From contig CAJXAG010000046.1 in NCBI GenBank assembly GCA_913050645.1, forward strand, positions 1 through 7,544: a stretch of DNA of 7,544 nt. The letters run 5' to 3'. Below the pieces are notes generated by a model, which did not search any database, was not told the DNA's origin, and saw nothing but the letters and a program-made list of their open reading frames with translations. Position numbers and translations under genes: made by a program. The stretch is from an uncultured bacterium. GTDB taxonomy: Bacteria > Patescibacteriota > Minisyncoccia > Phycocordibacterales > UBA918. Positions 1-5,064 of this stretch are shown piece after piece (the stretch's first letter is position 1; every line of letters starts with the position of its first letter).

Positions 1-45
1 ACAATTATTTTTGTGAGAGATCTCAGAACTTTTCTCAACATCAAA

Positions 46-137
46 TAGCCCTACCGTCAGTAGGCTGTGCGAGGAGAGTACATCTCAAATCGGAAAGGAG
101 GTATTCCGAGGCGATTTAGTAGCCCTAAATAGTAGCT
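46..137 (+). promoter_or_regulatory. Structured 5' leader of nrdA
   Basis: Four hairpins lie in tandem just before nrdA: 47-54/60-66 (7 bp, one bulged C), 74-77/83-86 (4 bp), 90-95/104-109 (TCGGAA/TTCCGA, 8-nt loop) and 114-119/125-130 (ATTTAG/CTAAAT, 5-nt loop). The loop of the third holds AGGAGG (96-101), a near-perfect Shine-Dalgarno sequence, but it is 36 nt from the ATG at 138 and no ATG, GTG or TTG lies at normal spacing from it. The octamer TAGCCCTA occurs at 46-53 and again at 120-127, so GTAGGCT (60-66) could pair with either copy, which would give two alternative folds. A regulatory role is inferred. No promoter could be assigned; it may lie before the window. Confidence 0.5.
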
Positions 138-3035
138 ATGTTCACGGAAATCACGAAACGAAATGGTACAACAGTCCCGTTTGACCAGAACAAAATAATC
201 GTGGCAATGCGTAAAGCATTTTCACAGGAAAATACACCAGTAACAGATGATGTCTTACAGCAAATGACTGATCGTGTTACTGCAAAACTAGAAGGTGTTT
301 GTGAAGTCGTAAAGGAAGAACCATGCCCAACAGTAGAACAGGTCCAAGACCTTGTGGAGGAGACACTGATGGAGCGTGGATACTTTGTAGTTGCAAAGCA
401 TTACATTCTCTACCGCTTCCAGCAAACAGAAGAACGTCAGGAAGAGACAATCAAAGAGATTGAAGAGAATCGTCTGATGATTAAGACTGCTGATGGTGAA
501 GAACAATTTTCACAAGAGTCAGTACATACATATATTAAGCAGTTTGTGTATGGCGTTGAGGCAGATATCGACATCGACGGTGTTGTTCGTCAGATTGAGC
601 GAGAGGTATACGATGGTATCACTACCAAAGAACTTGCGAAACTGGTGACACTCGTACTGCGATCAAAGATTGAACTCGACCCGTCATACTCACAAGTTGC
701 AGCGCGACAGTTGTGCGCGCGGATCTATGAAGAGGCAATTGCAGACGAGGTTGACGTACAGGCAGATGACTTCCAGAAGAAGTATCAGGATGCATTTGTG
801 CGCAATATCAAGCTCGGTATCACCGACAAGAAGTATGCAGCAGAGCTTGCTGACTTCGACCTTGCGAGCATTGCGGCAGCAATCAAACCAGAACGTGATG
901 ATCTGTTCCGCTATCTCGGTACCGAGACGCTTCATGACCGATACTTCGTACGTGCCGCTGACGGGCATATTCTTGAAACACCACAGTATATGTGGATGCG
1001 TATAGCGATGGGACTTGCGGTCAATGAGGAAGACAAAACTGCACGCGTCCTCGAGTTCTACGAAATTATGTCAACGTTACGCTTCGTGCCATCTACTCCT
1101 ACATTGTTCCATTCAGGAACACCACACCCGCAACTCTCTTCTTGTTACCTCAACGTTGTGGAAGATGATCTCGATCATATCTTTAAAGTCTTCGGTGACA
1201 ATGCACAGCTTTCTAAGTGGGCGGGAGGTATTGGTACCGCATGGACCAAGCTGCGTGCGACTGGGGCACTTATCAAAACTGCCGGTATTACCTCACAGGG
1301 AACGATTCCGTTTTTGAAAATCTCAAACGACGTGACCGTTGCTATCAATCGTTCAGGCCGTCGACGTGGTGCGACGTGTGTGTACATGGAAAACTGGCAC
1401 TATGACTTTCCTGACTTCCTAGAGCTTCGTAAAAACACTGGTGATGAACGTCGTCGTACACACGACATGAACACCGCAGCGTGGATTTCTGACCTGTTTA
1501 TGAAGCGGGTGAAAGAAAATGGTGAGTGGACACTCTTCTCACCTGATGAGACGCCAGAGCTTACTGAAACATATGGAAAAGAGTTTGAAGAATACTACAC
1601 TAAGTACGAAGAGATGGCTGACCGTGGTGAGATTAAACTCTTCAAAAAGATGCGAGCACTTGACCTCTGGAAGAAGCATATTGGTATGCTCTTCGAGACA
1701 GGACATCCCTGGATTACCTTTAAGGATCCATCAAACGTCCGCTCACCACAAGATCATGCGGGTGTGGTGCATAGCTCAAATCTTTGTACAGAGATTACAC
1801 TCAACACTTCAGCAGAGGAAACAGCGGTGTGTAACCTAGGGTCAGTACACTTCCACAAGCACATTACCAACGGGAAGTTTGACGAAGCGCTTGCGAAAGA
1901 AACGACAACGATTGCAATGCGCATGCTTGATAATGTAATCGACATCAACTTCTACCCAACAAAGGAGGCAAAGAACTCGAACATGAAGCATCGCCCGGTA
2001 GGACTTGGTATCGCAGGGTTCCAAGACGCACTGTATGCAATGGACATCATGTTTGATTCAGACGAGTGTGTGCAGTTTGCTGACCGCTCTATGGAGATCA
2101 TCTCACATGCAGCGATTATGGCTTCAAGCAATCTCGCACGAGAGCGCGGGGCATACGAGAGCTTTACAGGAAGTAAGTGGGATCGCGGCATTATGCCGGT
2201 TGATACTATTAAGCTCCTTGAGGAGAATCGTGGACTTTCTACCAATACTGATACGAGTGAATCACTCGACTGGACACCAGTACGTGAATCAATCAAGAAG
2301 TATGGAATGCGAAATAGTAACTGTATGGCAATTGCACCAACAGCAACTACTGCAAATATCTCAGGGGCAATTCCAGGTATTGAGCCAATCTACAAGAACA
2401 TCTACGTGAAGGCGAACATCTCTGGAGACTTCATTATTGTGAACACAGCATTGGTGAATGATCTCAAGAAGCTTGGTCTGTGGAGCAAAGATATGCTCGA
2501 TACACTGAAGTATCATGACGGTTCACTGGCGGATATACCTGAGATACCTGCGGAGCTGAAGGCAAAGTACAAAGAGACGTTCGAGATCGATATGCGGTGG
2601 TTGATGAAAGCTGCTGCTGCACGTGGGAAGTGGATCGATCAGTCGCAGTCCCTGAATATTTTCTACTCAGGAACCTCAGGAAAGGAAATTAGCGACCTCT
2701 ACCTCTACGCATGGGAAGCAGGAGTGAAGACAACCTACTATCTCCGTAGTCTTGGTGCGTCACAGGTTGAGAAGTCAACTATTAGCAAACAGGGAACGCA
2801 GCTGCGCAAGAACCAGAATTCTTCATCGCAAGCGACCGATGCAACTGCAGCCCAAAAAACAGGTGAAACAAGCGAACCGGTGCTATCACCAATGGCGACC
2901 CCGTCACCGATTCAGAAGGCGCAGATTGATGCCGCAAAAATTGCAGAGAAAGTTGCTGCAAAACCGTCAGCATCAAAAGCACCCGTGAAGCTGCATGTGG
3001 CAGCAGACTCAGTTTGTGAGTCATGTGAAGGATAA
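138..3035 (+). CDS. nrdA: Ribonucleoside-diphosphate reductase, alpha (catalytic) subunit, class I
   Basis: This is the cytosolic large subunit that reduces ribonucleoside diphosphates to deoxyribonucleotides, partnered by the NrdB encoded downstream. An ATP-cone covers residues 1-97 (KRNG..VPFDQNKI near the start), and a second cone-like N-terminal domain covers about 111-200. The catalytic barrel follows to about 870. Visible catalytic residues are Cys336 (SSCYL) and Cys565 (AVCNLG) as the redox pair, Asn548, Cys550 and Glu552 (NLCTE) with Cys550 as the thiyl radical site, and Tyr867-Tyr868 (TTYYLR) for radical transfer. The tail 893-955 is a Ser/Ala/Pro/Lys-rich linker ending in Cys960-x-x-Cys963 (CESC), the swinging arm re-reduced by thioredoxin or glutaredoxin. 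An in-frame TAA at 126-128 makes ATG 138 the first possible ATG, and the protein begins at the usual cone start. At 965 aa it is longer than E. coli NrdA (about 760) because of the extra cone and the linker. It looks intact. Confidence 0.97.
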   Translation: MFTEITKRNGTTVPFDQNKIIVAMRKAFSQENTPVTDDVLQQMTDRVTAKLEGVCEVVKEEPCPTVEQVQDLVEETLMERGYFVVAKHYILYRFQQTEERQEETIKEIEENRLMIKTADGEEQFSQESVHTYIKQFVYGVEADIDIDGVVRQIEREVYDGITTKELAKLVTLVLRSKIELDPSYSQVAARQLCARIYEEAIADEVDVQADDFQKKYQDAFVRNIKLGITDKKYAAELADFDLASIAAAIKPERDDLFRYLGTETLHDRYFVRAADGHILETPQYMWMRIAMGLAVNEEDKTARVLEFYEIMSTLRFVPSTPTLFHSGTPHPQLSSCYLNVVEDDLDHIFKVFGDNAQLSKWAGGIGTAWTKLRATGALIKTAGITSQGTIPFLKISNDVTVAINRSGRRRGATCVYMENWHYDFPDFLELRKNTGDERRRTHDMNTAAWISDLFMKRVKENGEWTLFSPDETPELTETYGKEFEEYYTKYEEMADRGEIKLFKKMRALDLWKKHIGMLFETGHPWITFKDPSNVRSPQDHAGVVHSSNLCTEITLNTSAEETAVCNLGSVHFHKHITNGKFDEALAKETTTIAMRMLDNVIDINFYPTKEAKNSNMKHRPVGLGIAGFQDALYAMDIMFDSDECVQFADRSMEIISHAAIMASSNLARERGAYESFTGSKWDRGIMPVDTIKLLEENRGLSTNTDTSESLDWTPVRESIKKYGMRNSNCMAIAPTATTANISGAIPGIEPIYKNIYVKANISGDFIIVNTALVNDLKKLGLWSKDMLDTLKYHDGSLADIPEIPAELKAKYKETFEIDMRWLMKAAAARGKWIDQSQSLNIFYSGTSGKEISDLYLYAWEAGVKTTYYLRSLGASQVEKSTISKQGTQLRKNQNSSSQATDATAAQKTGETSEPVLSPMATPSPIQKAQIDAAKIAEKVAAKPSASKAPVKLHVAADSVCESCEG

Positions 3036-3111
3036 CTAAATGTTATCCTGCAAGAGGTTGCTGCATATTTTTCCGTCAAGAAAATATGAACAACCTAGAC
3101 AGTTCCTGTAA
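3030..3111 (+). repeat. Three-hairpin structured element, copy A (overlaps nrdA stop)
   Basis: The element has three parts. Hairpin I is GGATAAC/GTTATCC (3030-3036/3042-3048, 7 bp, 5-nt loop) and contains the nrdA stop codon. The 13-mer TGCAAGAGGTTGC (3049-3061) links it to hairpin II, which has an outer stem AGGTTG/CAACCT (3055-3060/3091-3096), a 3/2 internal loop, an inner stem CATATTTT/AAAATATG (3064-3071/3081-3088) and a 9-nt loop. Hairpin III is ACAG/CTGT (3099-3102/3106-3109). A second copy with the same fold lies inverted at 7345-7425. No long U-run follows, so it does not look like a simple intrinsic terminator. It may be a 3'-UTR element, a processing or stability signal, or a small mobile structured repeat; the function is unknown. 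Confidence 0.75.
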
Positions 3112-3116
3112 ACAAG

Positions 3117-3235
3117 TTTGCTTTTACTGCATTCTCGAGACAAATATATGCAAGCATCTATTTGCTCGCTCATTTGTAAAAGTAAGGAATAAGGGATATC
3201 ATCCCGCACGAGGTGGGATATGCTGGGAGCATATC
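3117..3235 (+). other. Tandem hairpins between nrdA and nrdB, possible structured RNA
   Basis: A long imperfect stem runs from 3117-3127 to 3176-3186 (TTTGCTTTTAC against GTAAAAGTAAG, two G-T pairs). Inside it are CGAG/CTCG (3136-3139/3165-3168) and CAAATA/TATTTG (3141-3146/3159-3164). It is followed by GGGAT/ATCCC (3193-3197/3201-3205) and a clean 8-bp hairpin GATATGCT/AGCATATC with a GGG loop (3217-3224/3228-3235). Smaller hairpins continue at 3250-3264 and 3275-3305. The strand is uncertain because inverted repeats fold on either; + is chosen because nrdA transcripts may run through. I do not recognise a known RNA family. Confidence 0.45.
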
Positions 3236-3307
3236 ACAAGATCTTTTGAGAAATCTTTGATTTCCAAAAGGCGCACCACTTCTGTAAGAAAGTTTGATGA
3301 GTGGTAG

Positions 3308-3316
3308 TTATCTACA
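3308..3316 (+). promoter_or_regulatory. DnaA-box-like site upstream of nrdB promoter
   Basis: TTATCTACA differs by one base from the DnaA consensus TTATCCACA. It is followed directly by an A-run and a T-run (3316-3322 and 3326-3332) and ends 41 nt before the -10 at 3357. DnaA sites are known in the E. coli nrdAB promoter region, so control of reductase expression by DnaA is plausible here, but it is an inference from one near-match in AT-rich DNA. Confidence 0.4.
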
Positions 3317-3353
3317 AAAAAATGATTTTTTTCTAAAATGCGACAGAAAAGAT

Positions 3354-3362
3354 TGTTATACT
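3354..3362 (+). promoter_or_regulatory. Extended -10 promoter for nrdB
   Basis: TGTTATACT is a TG-extended -10 (TG at 3354-3355, TATACT at 3357-3362). No good -35 is visible, which fits extended -10 promoters. Transcription would start near 3369 and give a leader of about 105 nt before the leader ORF. The promoter shows that nrdB can be transcribed independently of nrdA. Confidence 0.6.
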
Positions 3363-3375
3363 GATAACTAACGAG

Positions 3376-3468
3376 AAAGAGGTATCTGTCCGGGATTGTG
3401 TGACGCGACACGCAGTCCCCGCCAGGTACCTCTTTTGCTATCTCTGGTAAATTTTCTGCAGAGAGGTA
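3376..3468 (+). promoter_or_regulatory. nrdB leader with mutually exclusive stems (possible translational switch)
   Basis: A large hairpin has an outer 13-bp stem, AAAGAGGTATCTG/CAGGTACCTCTTT (3376-3388/3423-3435), a 3x3 internal loop, and an inner 11-bp stem (3392-3402/3409-3419) with a 6-nt loop. The segment TACCTCT (3427-3433) in its 3' arm is complementary to two copies of AGAGGTA: 3378-3384 in the 5' arm, and 3462-3468, which contains the ribosome site of the leader ORF. A further hairpin TCTCTG/CAGAGA (3441-3446/3459-3464) also covers that site. When the large hairpin forms, TACCTCT is occupied; when it opens, TACCTCT can mask the ribosome site. This is the anti-sequestor/sequestor/SD layout of a riboswitch or protein-responsive leader. 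Any ligand is unknown, and I do not recognise a known riboswitch class. Confidence 0.6.
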
Positions 3469-3472
3469 CAAT

Positions 3473-3511
3473 ATGCCAACGAAATTATTACACACTAAAC
3501 ATAACGTATGA
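3473..3511 (+). CDS. 12-aa leader ORF overlapping the nrdB start
   Basis: The ORF runs ATG 3473 to TGA 3509-3511 and encodes MPTKLLHTKHNV. It has the best-placed Shine-Dalgarno in the window: AGAGG at 3462-3466, 6 nt before the ATG. Its stop overlaps the nrdB start as ATGA (3508-3511). nrdB has no recognisable ribosome site of its own in the preceding 20 nt, so translational coupling by stop-restart is the simplest reading. The peptide has two adjacent Leu (TTA) codons and two His codons but no long run of one amino acid, so classic amino-acid attenuation is not indicated. The peptide probably matters as a coupling device rather than as a product. Confidence 0.55.
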   Translation: MPTKLLHTKHNV

Positions 3512-4518
3512 ACAAAACAGGAATCATTAATAACAGTTCAACCGACCCCAACAAAATTCTTCCAATGAAGTACAAGTGGGCGCGTGAGCACTACAAGGCC
3601 GGAGTCAATAACAACTGGGTGCCAGAAGAAATTTCTATGCAGCTGGATATTGAGCTGTGGAAGAAGACTGGAGAGGGTGCTCTTTCTGAAGAAGAGCGTC
3701 GAATGATCATGTGGAATCTCGGTTTCTTCTCAACTGCAGAGTCACTGACTGCAAACAATCTTGTGCTTGCAGTGTACAACCACGTAACCAATCCAGAGTC
3801 TCGTCAGTATCTTCTTCGTCAGGCATATGAAGAGGCGATCCATACTGATACGTTTATTTATTGCTGTGACTCACTTGGACTTGATCCTGATGAGGTGTAC
3901 AACATGTACGAAACGATTCCTTCGATTAAAGCTAAAGATGACTTTGTGGTTGATTTCACACAAAGTGTGTTTGACCCAACTTTCAAGACCGATTCTATTG
4001 AAAATATTCAAAAGTTCGTACATGACCTTATTGGGTTCTATGTCATCATGGAGGGCATCTTCTTCTATGCTGGTTTTGCAATGATTCTTTCTATGAAGCG
4101 TCAGAATAAAATGGTTGGTATTGGTGATCAGTTCCAGTATATTCTTCGTGATGAATCAATTCACCTTGCGTTTGGTCTTGATCTGATCAATACCATTAAG
4201 GACGAAAATCCAGAGATCTGGACTGAAGAGTTCCAGACTGATATCCGAGATAAGATTAAAAAAGCAGTAGATCTTGAGATGGACTACGTAGATGATGCTA
4301 TGCCAAACGGTTTCCTTGGTTTGAATCCATCAACCGTAAAGGACTACGTGAAGCACGTTGCTGATCGTCGATTCGAACGACTCGGCATGGAGATTGAGTA
4401 CAACGCCGACAACCCATTCCCGTGGATGAGTGAGGTGATCGATGTTTCTAAGGAGAAGAACTTCTTTGAGACGCAGGTGACTGAATACCAAAACTCAGGT
4501 TCACTCGATTGGGAATAA
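3508..4518 (+). CDS. nrdB: Ribonucleoside-diphosphate reductase, beta (radical) subunit, class Ic-like
   Basis: This cytosolic, ferritin-like small subunit houses the metal cofactor that generates the radical for NrdA. The six predicted metal ligands are Glu78 (STAES), Glu109 and His112 (EEAIHTDTF), Glu182 (IMEGIFF), Glu216 and His219 (RDESIH). The position of the E. coli radical tyrosine (Tyr122) is Phe116 here, and the first ligand is Glu instead of Asp84. That pairing is the hallmark of class Ic R2 proteins such as that of Chlamydia trachomatis, which use a Mn(IV)/Fe(III) cofactor in place of a tyrosyl radical. The C-terminal tail (FFETQVTEYQ...) is the expected NrdA-docking peptide. The length of 336 aa is typical. 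ATG 3508 is supported by the DPNKILPMKY block at residues 13-22 and by the ATGA overlap. Metal identity is inferred from sequence only; a dimanganese class Id-type cofactor is the main alternative. Confidence 0.96.
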   Translation: MNKTGIINNSSTDPNKILPMKYKWAREHYKAGVNNNWVPEEISMQLDIELWKKTGEGALSEEERRMIMWNLGFFSTAESLTANNLVLAVYNHVTNPESRQYLLRQAYEEAIHTDTFIYCCDSLGLDPDEVYNMYETIPSIKAKDDFVVDFTQSVFDPTFKTDSIENIQKFVHDLIGFYVIMEGIFFYAGFAMILSMKRQNKMVGIGDQFQYILRDESIHLAFGLDLINTIKDENPEIWTEEFQTDIRDKIKKAVDLEMDYVDDAMPNGFLGLNPSTVKDYVKHVADRRFERLGMEIEYNADNPFPWMSEVIDVSKEKNFFETQVTEYQNSGSLDWE

Positions 4519-4550
4519 AAATTTCCCTCTGAAATCACCTAGTCTACTTT

Positions 4551-4606
4551 GTCAGACTGCGAAAAAAGACGCTCGCTGGGCACTAGCCCCACTCGCGTCT
4601 TTTTTC
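4551..4606 (+). terminator. Intrinsic terminator after nrdB, repeat R1 (bidirectional)
   Basis: A perfect 12-bp stem GAAAAAAGACGC/GCGTCTTTTTTC (4561-4572/4595-4606) encloses an internal loop and a small inner stem, GGGC/GCCC (4578-4581/4586-4589) or TGGG/CCCA (4577-4580/4588-4591). The A-run on one side and T-run on the other let it work on both strands. It lies 33 nt after the nrdB stop. The segment begins with GTCAGACT (4551-4558), which recurs before the related terminator at 7280-7335. Confidence 0.9.
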
Positions 4607-4638
4607 TTGTCTTCCGCGTATCCTAGGCAATTTAAGAG

Positions 4639-4696
4639 AGAAATACGTAACTAGGCCACAAACACAATATCTTGCGCAAGTGTCAATCGTATTTCT
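4639..4696. other. Inverted repeat with central palindrome
   Basis: AGAAATACG (4639-4647) and CGTATTTCT (4688-4696) form a 9-bp inverted repeat around a perfect 10-bp palindrome CTTGCGCAAG (4671-4680). It could be a protein-binding site, a cruciform or an RNA hairpin. No gene is seen from 4607 to 4835; this repeat and the DnaA-like sites are what that stretch holds. Confidence 0.4.
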
Positions 4697-4703
4697 ATCC
4701 ACA
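4695..4703 (+). promoter_or_regulatory. DnaA-box-like site (one mismatch)
   Basis: CTATCCACA differs from the DnaA consensus TTATCCACA only at the first base. It has the same orientation as the perfect site at 4783-4791, 80 bp downstream. On its own it is weak evidence. Confidence 0.35.
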
Positions 4704-4782
4704 GCTTAAAAAATGTGGTGCTATTTACAAAAGTGCAAAAAAACGTTGTATATAAAACATATTATGTGATTTTCTGTGAAAA

Positions 4783-4791
4783 TTATCCACA
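4783..4791 (+). promoter_or_regulatory. Consensus DnaA box
   Basis: TTATCCACA is an exact match to the DnaA-box consensus. It is followed by an A-run and a T-run and ends 45 nt before the -10 at 4836, the same arrangement as the site upstream of the nrdB promoter. DnaA or a regulator with similar specificity may bind. With only two or three sites and no dnaA gene in view, there is not enough to call an origin. Confidence 0.5.
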
Positions 4792-4832
4792 AAAACCTTG
4801 TTTTTAGGTCTTTCTGTAAGCTATGTATGATT

Positions 4833-4841
4833 TGTTATAAT
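4833..4841 (+). promoter_or_regulatory. Strong extended -10 promoter
   Basis: TGTTATAAT combines a perfect TATAAT (4836-4841) with an upstream TG (4833-4834). No good -35 is seen. Transcription would start near 4848, just before the first hairpin GTCCA/TGGAC (4849-4853/4858-4862). This is the best promoter match in the window, and it drives the pseudoknot region rather than an obvious gene. Confidence 0.7.
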
Positions 4842-4847
4842 GGAGAG

Positions 4848-4967
4848 GTCCAGTTATGGACTAAGTGACACGCTGAGCATTTTTATTAGCAGAGGGTAGC
4901 CCTTTTAAAGAGCCTATAGGATAGCTGGTAAACGATTTTGCTAGCGTGTCCTGTGGGCTTTTCTTTT
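4848..4967 (+). ncRNA. Predicted H-type pseudoknot RNA (leader or small RNA)
   Basis: Stem 1 is 8 Watson-Crick pairs, GACACGCT/AGCGTGTC (4867-4874/4943-4950). Stem 2 pairs 4908-4919, inside the loop of stem 1, with 4951-4962, just after it: 12 pairs with three G-T wobbles (AGCCTATAG against CTGTGGGCT, plus AAG with TTT). The two 3' arms abut, so the helices could stack coaxially. Loop 1 holds a small hairpin, AGAGGG/CCCTTT (4891-4896/4900-4905). Stem 2 is followed by a U-rich run (4959-4967, one C), so it could alone act as an intrinsic terminator, with the pseudoknot tuning it. The promoter at 4833-4841 would start the RNA a few bases upstream. It could be a cis-acting riboswitch for the downstream ORF or a free small RNA. 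I do not recognise a known family; the 3' end is a guess. Confidence 0.5.
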
Positions 4968-4973
4968 AAGTAC

Positions 4974-5046
4974 CTTGTCTCACTCACTCGTTAGTGGGTG
5001 GGTGATCAAGAGCACTTAGCAGAACAAGTCCAACACTCTTGGTTGG
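4974..5046 (+). other. G-T rich hairpin with competing pairings downstream of the pseudoknot
   Basis: TCACTCACTC/GGGTGGGTGA (4980-4989/4996-5005) is a 10-bp stem with two G-T pairs and a 6-nt loop, extended across a small internal loop by CTTG/CAAG (4974-4977/5007-5010). The CAAG arm can instead join CAAGAG/CTCTTG (5007-5012/5036-5041), and CCAAC/GTTGG (5030-5034/5042-5046) offers a third local hairpin. The G-T pairs fold much better on the + strand RNA than on the complement, which supports a transcribed + strand RNA. Confidence 0.45.
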
Positions 5047-5064
5047 CTTTAATCATTTTCTTAA

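Noticed and set aside
138..3035. Alternative-frame ORFs of 60-134 aa on both strands inside nrdA
   Set aside because: They are shadows of the strong nrdA frame, without ribosome sites or recognisable domains.
3030..3048. Intrinsic terminator directly after nrdA
   Set aside because: The 7-bp hairpin is followed by TGCAAGAGG rather than a T-run; it is better explained as hairpin I of copy A.
3086..3307. 73-aa + strand ORF between nrdA and nrdB
   Set aside because: It starts inside copy A, has no ribosome site, and its composition looks random. The DNA is dominated by inverted repeats, which better explain the region.
4695..4845. Chromosomal origin of replication
   Set aside because: One perfect and one near DnaA box in AT-rich DNA are suggestive, but there is no cluster of boxes and no dnaA, dnaN or rpmH gene in view.
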